Source: Sphaerisporangium corydalis
GTDB taxonomy: Bacteria > Actinomycetota > Actinomycetes > Streptosporangiales > Streptosporangiaceae
Length of the DNA stretch: 64,000 bases
Assembly: GCF_025506355.1 (NCBI RefSeq)
Contig: NZ_JANZYP010000007.1
Span: 1-64,000, forward strand
Reading direction: 5' to 3'
The notes under the pieces are model-generated. The model made no database searches. It had not been told where the DNA came from and saw only the letters and a program-made list of their open reading frames with translations. Every line of letters begins with the position of its first letter. The stretch's first letter is position 1. The translations under genes were made by a program, and so were the position numbers. This document shows, in pieces, positions 43,258 to 52,643 of the stretch.

Positions 43258-43749
43258 TTCTTGGGTGGTGCGAGCCCTCCGGCCAGTTCTATTTGCTTCG
43301 AATACACCGGAGCGGCACCAACGCAGCAGATTACCCCCGAGCGCTGCGCAGAAGGTACAACCGCGAGAAAGGCGCAGGGGAGGCGCTCTGTGAACGTTTT
43401 TCATCCTCATACGGCGGTTTGCTGATCACAGCGTGGTCGCGGAACGGGTATTCGCCTGACGACGTAGAGAGTTCCTGGTAGGCGGGTTGATCACCACAAT
43501 CGGACCCGTCTCAACCAGGAGCTTCTGTGCTGTTCTATCGCGCTGCCGTCGATTTGTCGCGTTCAACGCTAAACTACGTGGCCCGGGTGCGGGATCGGAC
43601 CGACGTAGCTGCACTCGATCCTATTGTTTGCGAGCAAGGGTTGCATGGTCGTCCATGCCCGCCGACACGTGTCAGGGTGGCCATTCACCGTAGGACACCG
43701 GGGTATCGGCCCGTGGAGGACGCCGTGTGCTCCTTAGCTGTCGAACACC
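43258..43749. other. intergenic region, no supported gene
   Basis: These 492 bases lie between the XRE fragment and the BTRD1-repeat gene, both on the minus strand. GC content is lower than in the neighbours. Short frames exist on both strands, but none has a domain or a good ribosome-binding site. The XRE promoter should lie here. Confidence 0.45.
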
Positions 43750-44997
43750 TCAGCCGATGGAGTAGCCGCTGAACTGGACCAGCCGGAATCCTTGGCTGGA
43801 CAGTTCGTCAAACTTCTGTTGGTACTGATCCGAGGTCAGGCCGTACACAGCGCGCTGCGGCGGGCCACTCTGCTGCTCAAACATTGCCGCGAAACGCTCC
43901 TGGCTCCCCAGCGAGTAGCCATTGACCCCCACGAGCCGGAAACCCTGCCCCTTCAATTCGTCGAATTTCTGCTGGAACCGATCAGGCGTCAGCCCGTGGA
44001 ACGCCAGCCAGGGCGGACCATCCTGCTGCTGGAAAATCGCCGCGAAACGCTCCTGGCTCCCCAGCGAGTAGCCGCTGAACTGGACCAGCCGGAATCCTTG
44101 GCTGGACAGTTCGTCAAACTTCTGTTGGTACTGATCCGAGGTCAGGCCGTACACCGGGCGCTGTGGCGGGCCACTCTGCTGCTCAAACATTGCCGCGAAA
44201 CGCTCCTGGCTCCCCAGCGAGTAGCCGCTGAACTGGACCAGCCGGAATCCTTGGCTGGACAGTTCGTCAAACTTCTGTTGGTACTGATCCGAGGTCAGGC
44301 CGTACACCGGGCGCTGTGGCGGGCCACTCTGCTGCTCAAACATTGCCGCGAAACGCTCCTCGTTCCCCAGCGAGTAGCCGCTGAACTGGACCAGCCGGAA
44401 ACCCTGCCCCTTCAATTCGTCGAACTTCTGCTGGAATCGATCAGGCGTCAGCCCGTGCAACGCCAGCCACGACGGCCCAGAGGTTTGCTCAAAGATCGCC
44501 GCATAGCGGCCGGTGTCCGGAGGTTGGTCGCCGGCCAGGCGACCGCCCGGACCGACAGCAAGGGTCAGGGTGCCACCAGCGGCGCCGAGCAACATCAGCG
44601 CTGCCAAGATGAGGGCGGCAAGACCCCCAACGTGGACATGGGTTCTCCTGGATAGATCGACGTTGCCGATATTGCCACCGATGACCGAGTGACTCATCCG
44701 GACAGACCTGGTTGTCGACACCCTTACGTCTGGGGCCAGCGGCGTCCCTGCCGCCGCAGTGGTTCCGGATTGAGATTGGTCTGGGCCGACCGAGGTCGTC
44801 CGGTCTGGCGATGGCGCCCGCGAGGCGCCAATCGCCTTCAAGCCCTCAAGCCCGGCGAACATCGCAATCAATAACAGGACGCCGACGGCTATACCCCAGT
44901 GCCATTGGTTGGCGAGGAAACCGCCGACGACTCCGCTGAGCGCGGAAACCACTGCGGCCGACGCGGCAATTGCTGGGTGTGACAACAAGCGGCGCAT
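43750..44997 (-). CDS. membrane protein with five BTRD1 (polyglycine-hydrolase-like) repeats
   Basis: The 415-residue protein begins with two hydrophobic segments (residues 8-28 and 33-52). A polar linker follows, then a glycine-rich stretch (SVIGGNIGNVDLSRRTHVHVGG, abbreviated here as IGGN...VHVG, residues 105-125) directly before a third membrane segment (126-150). Five repeats of 51 residues fill residues 164-415, each RFAAxFEQxxGPP...YGLTxDQYQQKFDEL...GFRLVQFSGYSLG, the BTRD1 pattern. Repeats 2 and 3 are identical. AGGAG precedes the ATG at 44997. The repeats probably lie outside the membrane. Function is unknown. Confidence 0.82.
   Translation of the reverse strand: MRRLLSHPAIAASAAVVSALSGVVGGFLANQWHWGIAVGVLLLIAMFAGLEGLKAIGASRAPSPDRTTSVGPDQSQSGTTAAAGTPLAPDVRVSTTRSVRMSHSVIGGNIGNVDLSRRTHVHVGGLAALILAALMLLGAAGGTLTLAVGPGGRLAGDQPPDTGRYAAIFEQTSGPSWLALHGLTPDRFQQKFDELKGQGFRLVQFSGYSLGNEERFAAMFEQQSGPPQRPVYGLTSDQYQQKFDELSSQGFRLVQFSGYSLGSQERFAAMFEQQSGPPQRPVYGLTSDQYQQKFDELSSQGFRLVQFSGYSLGSQERFAAIFQQQDGPPWLAFHGLTPDRFQQKFDELKGQGFRLVGVNGYSLGSQERFAAMFEQQSGPPQRAVYGLTSDQYQQKFDELSSQGFRLVQFSGYSIG
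44051..44356 (-). repeat. two identical 153-bp tandem repeats
   Basis: 44051-44203 and 44204-44356 appear identical base for base and encode BTRD1 repeats 2 and 3. The flanking repeats (43745-44050 and after 44357) share the period but have diverged. Identity at the DNA level points to recent duplication or gene conversion. Confidence 0.85.
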
Positions 44998-45744
44998 CGA
45001 GACTCCTGTTCGACGGGGTGCGGCCCGTGCACGCATGGCAGGTGCAATGGTTCAGGCACCTGACAGCGGTCTTAATTAATAGTGCCATAGACGCCGAGAC
45101 GCCACCTACCGTATGCGTCTCGACTACTGACGGCCAACAGCCGAATCGATCACAATGAGTCAACGTTTCGACACCGCCTAATCCGCTATCCGAGCCAACC
45201 GGGCTGTTCGGTCCCAGAAATCAGGTGACTTGATCACGCCCCGACCCGCTGTGCGATACGTAAGGGGTTGAGACGAGCGGGGCGGCTGTGTCCGCGGATT
45301 GCAGCGTCTATATTTCATCGCATCGCTCGATGTCTGAGGGATCATGTCATCGATCGGCGCCTGTGACCTGCGGCTCGACATGTGCGATGAGACAGAGGAA
45401 GGCCCAGATTCTCGGTAAGGGTTGCACCTTTGAAGTCGGAGAGCACTCCGGCACCCAGGTTCGTCCAAGCAATCACTGATCCACCGGGACTCGCCAAATC
45501 TACCGGGACGAAATTCACCCAGCTGAGGGACACCTGCGGGCACAACCGCCGCTCCGTCTGGGAATCCGCCAAGTTGTCCACCCGAATACCGAGTCGCCCA
45601 AGGATGAAGAGGCTCAGTGTAGCGTGTCCGCTAGTTCCGCATAGGCTCGCCCTTTTGTCTCTTATATGGCTTTAGTCTGGATCTGAAGATCAAGGACATG
45701 TTGTTCCTCAATCAACGTTGACGGTATTTCGGGGGACACCAATT
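44998..45744. other. intergenic region, no supported gene
   Basis: About 750 bases of comparatively AT-rich DNA separate the BTRD1 gene from the IS630 remnant. Frames on either strand (for example 45342-45581 minus) lack recognisable domains and ribosome-binding sites. It probably contains the BTRD1 promoter and old insertion debris. Confidence 0.45.
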
Positions 45745-46575
45745 GATCATCTGGCGGGTCTCGCCGAGATGCAAAGCGTGGGCGGAGTTGGAAGCCGGGC
45801 CGGCCACTTATGGGTGGTAGGACCAGTGCTGGACGCTGGGCCGGATCGCTGAGGTGATCCGGCTCCGGTTCGGGTTCAGCTATACCCCGGCTGGGGTCTG
45901 GTATCTGCTGCGCTGGGCCGGTTGGTCCTGGCAGGCCCCGGCCCGGCGGGCGACCGAACGTGATGAGAGTGCCATTGCCGCCTGGAAGGCCGAGCAGTGG
46001 CCGGTCATTAAAGGACCGTCGCGGAGTTGGGGGCTTGGCTCTGCTTCGAGGATGAGGCGGGCCAGACCCTGAGATCGCCGAAAGGCCGTACCTGGGGGGC
46101 CAAAGGCGGCGGCCGTGTCTCCATCGCCGCCTTGGTGGCGGTCAAACCCGGGCAGCGGCCCCGGCTGATCTACCGCACCCGTACTTATCGCGGCCGCAAG
46201 GGCGAGCCGAAAGGCTTCGGCTCCGCTGACTATGCGGCCTTGTTCGATGGCGCTCATCAGCACCTCGGCGCACCGGTGGTGGTGGCGGTGGACAACCTCA
46301 ACACCCAGGTCTCGGCGCGGATGAGGCAGTTGATCGCCGCCCGCCCGTGGCTGAGGGTCTACCAGCTGCCGCCTTATGCGCTGGAGTTCAACCCGGTCGA
46401 GGCGGTCTGGGCGCATATGAAGAAGTCTCTGGCCAACCTCACCACCCGAACCCTTGACCAACTCGCTGACCTGGTCAAGAACCGGCTGAAACGCATGCAG
46501 TACCGGCCTGCGCTGATCAGCGGCTTCTCGCCAAGACCGGGCTGGACCCCAACCCGCCGTAACCTCCGCCATTAA
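45745..46575 (+). pseudogene. IS630-family transposase remnant
   Basis: The region encodes most of an IS630 DDE transposase in two frames. First comes RIAEVIRLRFGFSYTPAGVW and further helix-turn-helix sequence to about 46020, then the catalytic part with FEDEAG (first Asp), VAVDNLNTQ (second Asp) and LEFNPVEAVWAHMKK (Glu). An in-frame TAG at 45818-45820 and a one-base frameshift near 46020-46030 break it, and the N terminus is missing. It cannot make an active enzyme. Clear terminal inverted repeats were not found. Confidence 0.85.
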
Positions 46576-46603
46576 ACTCTCTAGGCCGGAGCTTAGGTGC
46601 TTC

Positions 46604-46712
46604 CGGTCGGGGGGTGTGTTTTTGGGTGGGCATCAACTGCTTGACCACCCAAGTGGGTGCCGGGTGGGGGGACTCTCCTTGCGAACCGAGTTTGTGGGCT
46701 TGAACGCGCGCC
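46604..46712 (-). repeat. dispersed structured repeat, copy 4 (head)
   Basis: On the minus strand the head (from GCGCGCGTTCAAGCCC at about 46712) leads to the core 46671-46610 with both CCACCC arms, GGGTGG and TCAA-GCAG-TTGA. Only one partial iteron follows before unrelated DNA. It begins a few bases after the LuxR stop and ends about 30 bases from the IS630 remnant. Confidence 0.8.
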
Positions 46713-46723
46713 GCTGGCAGGGG

Positions 46724-49504
46724 TCAGACTTCGCCGCGTTCGTAGGCGAGGGCTAGTTCCACGCGGGAGCGGAGGCCGGTTTTGGCGTAGACGCGGGTGA
46801 GGTAGACCTCGACGGTCTTGCGGCTGTAATGCAGTTCGTCGGCGATCTGGGGGTTGGAGAGGCCGCCCGCGACCAGTTCGATCACGCGTCGTTCGACCGG
46901 GGTGAGCGCCGCCGCGGGGGCGGCGGCGAGGCCGGCGGTTTTCAGGTGGCGGGCCGCTCGTTCGCGCCAGGGTGCCGCGCCGAGGTCGGTGAAGATGCCG
47001 TGCGCCCGTACGAGCTGGGCGCCGTCGCCGAGTGCGCCGAGGATGAGGCGGGCCCGGGCCTCCTCGAACTTCAGGCCGTCGGCCCTGGCGGATTCCAGTA
47101 CCGCCTCGGCCCGCTCGGCGTCCTGGAAGGCCCCCGCGGTCGCGAGTTCGGAGGTGATGCGGGCCTTCGGCGTGCCCGTTCGCACGATCTCGGATAGTTC
47201 GTCGGCCACCTTCCTGGCCATGTCCATCTCCCCGGCGAAGCTGTGCATGGCGACGCGGAGCGCCAGCACGCGGTGGACCACGTCGGGCGGGCCGCCGTCG
47301 AGGGCCTCGTCCAGCAGGCGGGTGGCCGTCGCCCGGTCGCCCAGGCCGAGCGCGCGCTTGGCCTTGAACATGGCGCGCAGCGAGAGCTGGAGGACGCAGT
47401 TGGGCGGCGGGTCGGCGAGCAGGGGTTCGGCCTCGGAGTAGCGTCCCTGGTCGAGCAGGATGTCCAGCTCGATGTTGCGCAGCAGCGCCACGTTCTCCCA
47501 CAACCCGGCGTCGGTGAGCGTGACCGCGTCGGACCGGATGTCGCGCAGGGCGTGGTCCCATTCGCCGCCGAGCCGGCGCACGACCGCCATGGTGCGGACG
47601 TGCTGGCCGGCGATGTTGTGCCAGCCGAGTCCCCGGTAGATCTGTTCGGCCTGGGTGAGCAGGTCGAGCGTGCGGGTGCGCAGGCCGCCGCTGGCCAGGA
47701 TGTGCGCCGACGACTCCAGCGCGGCGAGGCGCCCGGCGGGTGGCAGGGCCGCCGACGCCGACAGCAGGGTGTCGAGAGCGCGTTCGGTCTCCTCCCATCG
47801 CCCCTTGATGATCGCGACGCCGGCGAGGGCGCTGAGGGCGATCACCAGGTCTTCGGGCGGGCAGTCGGGGAGCGCCTGCCAGGCGCCGCGCACCATGTCG
47901 TCCGAGTCGCGGCCGAGCTGGGTGCTGACCACGGCCTGCTGGGCGAGCAGGGCGGTCGGGTCGTCGGCGGCCGGGAGCTGCTCGGCGGCGATGGACACCG
48001 CGACCTCGTACTGCCCCATGGAGTGCGCGGCGTTGACCATCGTCTGGGCGGTGCGGGTGTGCCGGCGCCCCGGGGTGAGGACGGCGAGGGCCGCCTGCCC
48101 GGCGCTCAGCGCGTCGACCGGGCGTGAGCCCTTCCAGTACGACAGCGCCTGCCTGGACAGCAGCACGCCGCGTTCCCCGTCGGGGGCGAGTTCGGCGGCC
48201 CTGCCGTACCAGTGGCCGGCCGACAGGGGCGCGGTCCAGCGGGTCAGCTCGGCGGCGCGGAGCATGGCGGGCAGCGCCTCGGCGCTCGTGCCGCCTTCGG
48301 CGAGGTGGGTGGCCCATTCCAGGACCCGGCGGGTCCCGCTGAGGCCCTGCCGCTGGAGCAGTTCGGCGATGCGGGTGTGGACCCGGCGCCGTTCGGCGGG
48401 CCCGAGGTCGGCGTACAGGGCCTCGGCGACCAGGGGGTGGGCGAACTCGTAGGCGCCGTCGCCGGTCGCGACGACGAGGCCGTCCCTGACGAGGCCGTCG
48501 AACGCGCGCTCGGCCTCCCCGGCGTCGAGCCCGGCGACCTCGGCCAGCGCTTCGAGGTCGGCCATGCCGGCGGGGCGGGTGCGGCGCAGCGCGGCGAGAA
48601 CTCTGGCGAGGGTACGTCCGCCTTTGTCGCGCTGGAACAGCCGGGTGAGGATGGCGCCGCGGCGCGGGCCGGGGTAGGCGGACTGGACGGCGCCGCCCTG
48701 CACCAGGGTGAGCACCGCCTCGCGGACGAACCAGGGGTTGCCCCGGCTCTCGTCGTGGACGCGGCGCAGGATCGGCTCGCTCGGGGTGCGGCCGAGCAGG
48801 CCGGTCACCAGGGCGGTCACCTCGTCGAGCGACAGCGGGCTGAGCCGGACGACCATGTCGGCGTCCATCGCGGGCAGCCGCCGCGCGGTGCCGGCGACGA
48901 CGAGTCCCCGTACGCGGCGGGGGAGGTAGGAAAGGACGCCGAGCGTGTCGGCGTCGGCCAGGTGCAGGTCGTCGATGGCGAGGAACGTGCGGCCCGGCAG
49001 CCCTTCGAGCAGGTTGGCCGTGCGTACGGCGGGGGCGGCGCCCATGATCCCGAGGGCGGCCTGGTCGATCGCGTCCAGGAGTTCCTTGAGGGGTTCCCGC
49101 GCGGCCGGGTCGGCGTGCAGCGGGCCCAGCGCGTCGGCGAGCGAGGCGAACGCGAGGCCGCTGCCGAAGTCCCGCGCCTGGCCGTGCAGCACGCGGTACC
49201 CCATCGACCTGGCCAGGGCCTCGGTCTCGGCCAGCAGGTGCGTCTTGCCGATCCCGGCTTCGCCGTGCACCAGCAGCGTCACGGGCGGTCGCGTGAGCGC
49301 GGACTCGAACCGGCGCAGCAACCCCGGCCGGTCCGTCGCGGCGAGCGGATCGGATCGGTCCGCGGCCTCGGTGGGGTGAGGGCTCGGGGGGGGAGGGGAG
49401 GGCAGGGCCGGGGGGTGCGGGAGATTCTGTGCCGGGGGGGCGCCGGGTAACCCGCCGGAGGGGGCCGGGGTGTCACCGTCGGGGCGGTCAGGGGGGAGGT
49501 TCAC
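46724..49504 (-). CDS. LuxR-family (LAL) ATPase transcriptional regulator
   Basis: The 926-residue protein has a Pro-rich N terminus, an AAA-type ATPase with Walker A GEAGIGKTHLL (residues 81-91) and Walker B FLAIDDLHLAD (about 170), a long TPR-like helical middle, and a LuxR helix-turn-helix at the C terminus (LTPVERRVIELVAGGLSNPQ, then IADELHYSRKTVEVYLTRVY). This is the LAL activator layout. Its ATG overlaps the stop of the upstream TetR gene (ATGA), so both are made together. The target may include the divergent MMPL gene. Confidence 0.93.
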   Translation of the reverse strand: MNLPPDRPDGDTPAPSGGLPGAPPAQNLPHPPALPSPPPPSPHPTEAADRSDPLAATDRPGLLRRFESALTRPPVTLLVHGEAGIGKTHLLAETEALARSMGYRVLHGQARDFGSGLAFASLADALGPLHADPAAREPLKELLDAIDQAALGIMGAAPAVRTANLLEGLPGRTFLAIDDLHLADADTLGVLSYLPRRVRGLVVAGTARRLPAMDADMVVRLSPLSLDEVTALVTGLLGRTPSEPILRRVHDESRGNPWFVREAVLTLVQGGAVQSAYPGPRRGAILTRLFQRDKGGRTLARVLAALRRTRPAGMADLEALAEVAGLDAGEAERAFDGLVRDGLVVATGDGAYEFAHPLVAEALYADLGPAERRRVHTRIAELLQRQGLSGTRRVLEWATHLAEGGTSAEALPAMLRAAELTRWTAPLSAGHWYGRAAELAPDGERGVLLSRQALSYWKGSRPVDALSAGQAALAVLTPGRRHTRTAQTMVNAAHSMGQYEVAVSIAAEQLPAADDPTALLAQQAVVSTQLGRDSDDMVRGAWQALPDCPPEDLVIALSALAGVAIIKGRWEETERALDTLLSASAALPPAGRLAALESSAHILASGGLRTRTLDLLTQAEQIYRGLGWHNIAGQHVRTMAVVRRLGGEWDHALRDIRSDAVTLTDAGLWENVALLRNIELDILLDQGRYSEAEPLLADPPPNCVLQLSLRAMFKAKRALGLGDRATATRLLDEALDGGPPDVVHRVLALRVAMHSFAGEMDMARKVADELSEIVRTGTPKARITSELATAGAFQDAERAEAVLESARADGLKFEEARARLILGALGDGAQLVRAHGIFTDLGAAPWRERAARHLKTAGLAAAPAAALTPVERRVIELVAGGLSNPQIADELHYSRKTVEVYLTRVYAKTGLRSRVELALAYERGEV

Positions 49505-50232
49505 CTTTCACGCCCCGTTTCGCGGAACACGGCCGGATCCTGGGCGCGTCGCGGTTCGCGGGGCGCGGCCGAATCTTGCGCCCGCCCCTTTTCGCGTATC
49601 GCCGAATCTTGCGCGCGCCCCGCTTCGCGTATCGCCGAGTCCCGCGCACGCCCTGATTCGGGGGGTAGGGCCAGGGTTTCGGAGGGCGTGGCCGAGTCGT
49701 GGATCGCGAGGGCCAGGGCGACGAGCATTCGCCACACGGTCTCCTGCGGTAGGGCCATGGTCTTGACCACGGCGAGCTGCAGGGCGCCCATGACCGCCCA
49801 CGCCCGTATCCGGTCCTCGTCGCTGGGCGCGGGCCCGGCGAGCTTGGCGTGGATCTCGTCGCGGAACGCCCGGATGGTCTCCCCGGGGGACCCCGGCGGC
49901 GCGCTGTCGGCTCCGCCGATGTCGTCCATGAGGAGCCCGATCACGGCGCGGTGGCGCACCATGAAGTCCGCGAGCGGCTCGACGAACACGCGGGTGCCGG
50001 TCCCGAAGTCGCCGCCGAGCAACCGGATGAGGTCATCGGCCGCAGGGGCGATGAGTTCCGCGGCCAGTTTGTCCTTCGGGTGGAAGTGGTAGGCGACGGC
50101 CGTCTTGGTGAGGCCGACCTGGCTCGCGATGTCGGCGAGGGAGGTGCCGGCGTATCCGCGTTCGGCGAAGAGCTGCCGGGCGGCGGCGAGAATCCGGCTC
50201 CGGGTGTCGTTGCCTTGGTCGAATGTGGTCAT
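49501..50232 (-). CDS. TetR-family regulator with repeat tail
   Basis: The 243-residue protein has a TetR helix-turn-helix at residues about 25-58 (TSLADIASQVGLTKTAVAYH, then FHPKDKLAAELI) and a normal ligand-binding domain to about residue 190. The last 45 residues are unusual, with four degenerate 11-12-residue repeats (GRAQDSAIREK-like). GTGAGACG lies before the ATG at 50232. The gene is divergent from the MMPL transporter and coupled to the LuxR gene. It probably represses the transporter. Confidence 0.88.
   Translation of the reverse strand: MTTFDQGNDTRSRILAAARQLFAERGYAGTSLADIASQVGLTKTAVAYHFHPKDKLAAELIAPAADDLIRLLGGDFGTGTRVFVEPLADFMVRHRAVIGLLMDDIGGADSAPPGSPGETIRAFRDEIHAKLAGPAPSDEDRIRAWAVMGALQLAVVKTMALPQETVWRMLVALALAIHDSATPSETLALPPESGRARDSAIREAGRAQDSAIREKGRAQDSAAPREPRRAQDPAVFRETGRER
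49505..49660 (-). repeat. 33-36-bp tandem repeats in the TetR 3' end
   Basis: Four imperfect direct repeats code RAQDSAIREKG-like units at the C terminus of the TetR protein. Each is a multiple of three, so the frame is kept. They sit immediately before the coupled LuxR start codon. Confidence 0.65.
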
Positions 50233-50367
50233 CGTCTCACTTCTCAGCGCGGTCGAGCGTTTGAGGATATTCGCGCCTACACTCTTAACGAGCGTCCTGC
50301 ACGGGCGTACAGAACGGATGTTCCGGAAGTGTTTCCAATTCCTCAATAGTGTCTGGGACGGTCACCA

Positions 50368-52626
50368 ATGGCTAGCTGGCTGGGTCGACTGGGTGGGTGG
50401 TGCGCGCGGCACGGCCGCGTCGTGCTCGCGGTGTGGATCATTCTCGCGGGCGCGCTCACGGCGGGAACGCTGGTCTTCGGGCGTCCCGTCAGCAGTGACG
50501 TCTCCATTCCGGGCACGGACGCCCAGCGCGCGCACGACCTGATGCGCGACGGCTTCGGCCCTGGTTACGGCTCCGGCGGCACCGTGCAGATCGTCCTCTA
50601 CTCCAAGGACGGGTCGCTGCTCGAAGCCGGCCGCAAGCACGCGGTGGAGGACGCCCTGGCCATGGTGCGCCAGGTTCCGCACGTCGTGCAGGTGGACACG
50701 CCGTACCGGGTGGGCGGCATCTCCTCCAACTTGGTGATCGGCGTCATAACCGTACGCCTCTCCGGCCAGGATCCGGGCAAACTAGCGGAGACCTCCCAGC
50801 GGATCTCCGAGGCGGCGGAGCCCGCGCGGCGGGCCGGCATCGAGGCCGTCCCCGCCGACAACGCGACCCCCGCCGACAAGGACATCAAGACCGGGCCCAG
50901 CGAGATCATCGGCGTCGCCTGCGCGCTGCTGGTGCTGCTGTTCGCGTTCGGGACGCTCGTCGCCGCGCTGGTGCCCGTCTTCACCGCGCTGATCAGCATC
51001 GGCGTCGGGCTCGCCGTGATCGGCCTGCTGGGTCATCTCACCGACGTGCCCAAGGACGCGTCGGTCATGGCGTCCATGATCGGGCTCGGCGTGGGCATCG
51101 ACTACGCGCTGTTCCTGCTGTCGCGGTACCGCAAGCTCCTGGCCGACGGCGTCCCCGTGCACGACGCCGTGCGCCGGACGACGGCCGGCGCGGGCGGGGC
51201 CGTCCTGTTCGCGGGCGGCACCGTCGTCATCGCGCTCAGCGCGCTGGTGCTCGCCGGGTTCCCGATGCTGCGCACGCTCGGCTGGACGACCGGCATCTCG
51301 GTGGTGTGCGCCGTGCTGACCTCCCTCACGCTCGTGCCCGCGCTGCTCGGCATCCTCGGCCACCGCGTCAACGCGCTGCGCCTGCCGTTCGCCGGCGCGC
51401 GCGGCACCGGGGCGCACGGCACCCCGAGCGGCTGGACCCGGCTCGGCCGCTGGGTCGCCGGGCGCCCGTGGCGGGTGCTCCTGGTGGCCGCGCTCGCGCT
51501 CGGCGCCCTCGCCGCCCCGGCCCTCGGGCTCCGGCTCGGCACGGTCGACGACGGGTACGCCGACAAGGGGTCGACCGCCCGGCGGGCGTACGAGCTGATG
51601 CAGACCGGGTTCGGGCCGGGGGTCAACGGCCCGCTGATCGTCGTCGCCGAGCTGGACGAGAAGGCCGGGACCGGCGAACCGCCCTCCCGGGCCGTCAAGG
51701 AGCTGAAGGACCGGCTGACCTACGTTCCGGGCGTCGCGTACGTCGCCCCGGCGAAGGTCAACACGTCCGGTATGTCGGTGCTGTTCCAGGTCGTGCCCGA
51801 GTACGCCCCGAGCGACCCCCGGGCCGTCGACCTCGTGCACGCCGTACGCGACCTGCGGGTCCCCGGCGCGCAGGTGCACGTCGGCGGGGAGGTCGCGGGC
51901 ACGGCGGACGTGGGCGACCGCATCGCCGAGCGCACCCCGGCCGTCATCGCCGTCGTCGTGCTGCTCAGCGCCCTGCTCCTGCTGCTCGCCTTCCGCGCGC
52001 CGGTGGTCGCGATCAAGGCGGCGCTGATGAACCTCATCTCGCTCGGCGCCGCGTTCGGCGCGCTGTCGATCGTGTTCTCCTACGGGCTCGGCAGCGGCCT
52101 GGTCGGGATGGACCCGCCCGTGCCGATGGACGGATCGTCTCTGACGACGCTGTTCTTCACCGTGCCGATCGACTTCTACGTCCCGCTCATTCTGTTCGCC
52201 GTGCTGTTCGGGCTGTCCATGGACTACGAGGTGTTCCTGCTGACCTCGGTCCGCCAGGCGTACCTGCGGTCGGGGGACAACCGGCGGGCGGTCGCCGAGG
52301 GGCTGGGCGCGACCGGCCGGGTCATCACCTCCGCCGCGCTGATCATGGTGGTGGTGTTCGTCGCGTTCGTCGCCTACCCCGACCCGCTGGTGAAGGTGTT
52401 CGGCGTGGGCCTCGCGGTCGCCGTCGCCGTGGACGCCACCATCATCCGGGGGCTGCTCGTCCCGGCCACGATGGCGCTGCTCGGCCGGCTCAACTGGTGG
52501 TGCCCGCCGTGGCTCGACAAGATCCTGCCCAACCTGTCCATCGCCGACCACGCCGACGACGATGACGAGGTCCGGCCGCCCGCGCCGGACCCCGGCCGGC
52601 GGCTGGTGACCTCGGGCCGCCCCTGA
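50368..52626 (+). CDS. MMPL-family RND transporter
   Basis: The 752-residue membrane protein has the MMPL layout. It has two copies of one transmembrane helix, a large extracellular loop and a 5-helix bundle, with GLGVGIDYALFLLSRYRK in the first half and GLSMDYEVFLLTSVRQAY in the second. These carry the acidic residues used for proton coupling. Such proteins export lipids, siderophores or drugs. It is divergent from the TetR/LuxR pair, which likely controls it. The cargo is unknown. Confidence 0.93.
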   Translation: MASWLGRLGGWCARHGRVVLAVWIILAGALTAGTLVFGRPVSSDVSIPGTDAQRAHDLMRDGFGPGYGSGGTVQIVLYSKDGSLLEAGRKHAVEDALAMVRQVPHVVQVDTPYRVGGISSNLVIGVITVRLSGQDPGKLAETSQRISEAAEPARRAGIEAVPADNATPADKDIKTGPSEIIGVACALLVLLFAFGTLVAALVPVFTALISIGVGLAVIGLLGHLTDVPKDASVMASMIGLGVGIDYALFLLSRYRKLLADGVPVHDAVRRTTAGAGGAVLFAGGTVVIALSALVLAGFPMLRTLGWTTGISVVCAVLTSLTLVPALLGILGHRVNALRLPFAGARGTGAHGTPSGWTRLGRWVAGRPWRVLLVAALALGALAAPALGLRLGTVDDGYADKGSTARRAYELMQTGFGPGVNGPLIVVAELDEKAGTGEPPSRAVKELKDRLTYVPGVAYVAPAKVNTSGMSVLFQVVPEYAPSDPRAVDLVHAVRDLRVPGAQVHVGGEVAGTADVGDRIAERTPAVIAVVVLLSALLLLLAFRAPVVAIKAALMNLISLGAAFGALSIVFSYGLGSGLVGMDPPVPMDGSSLTTLFFTVPIDFYVPLILFAVLFGLSMDYEVFLLTSVRQAYLRSGDNRRAVAEGLGATGRVITSAALIMVVVFVAFVAYPDPLVKVFGVGLAVAVAVDATIIRGLLVPATMALLGRLNWWCPPWLDKILPNLSIADHADDDDEVRPPAPDPGRRLVTSGRP

Positions 52627-52643
52627 CCACGCGTCCGCCCGTC

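Noticed and set aside
45342-45581. 79-residue minus-strand frame considered as a third DUF397
   Set aside because: It lacks the W-x-KSS and VRDSK motifs and a ribosome-binding site.
46593-48317. 574-residue minus-strand frame overlapping the LuxR gene
   Set aside because: Arg/Pro-rich shadow frame of the high-GC LuxR gene, without a domain.
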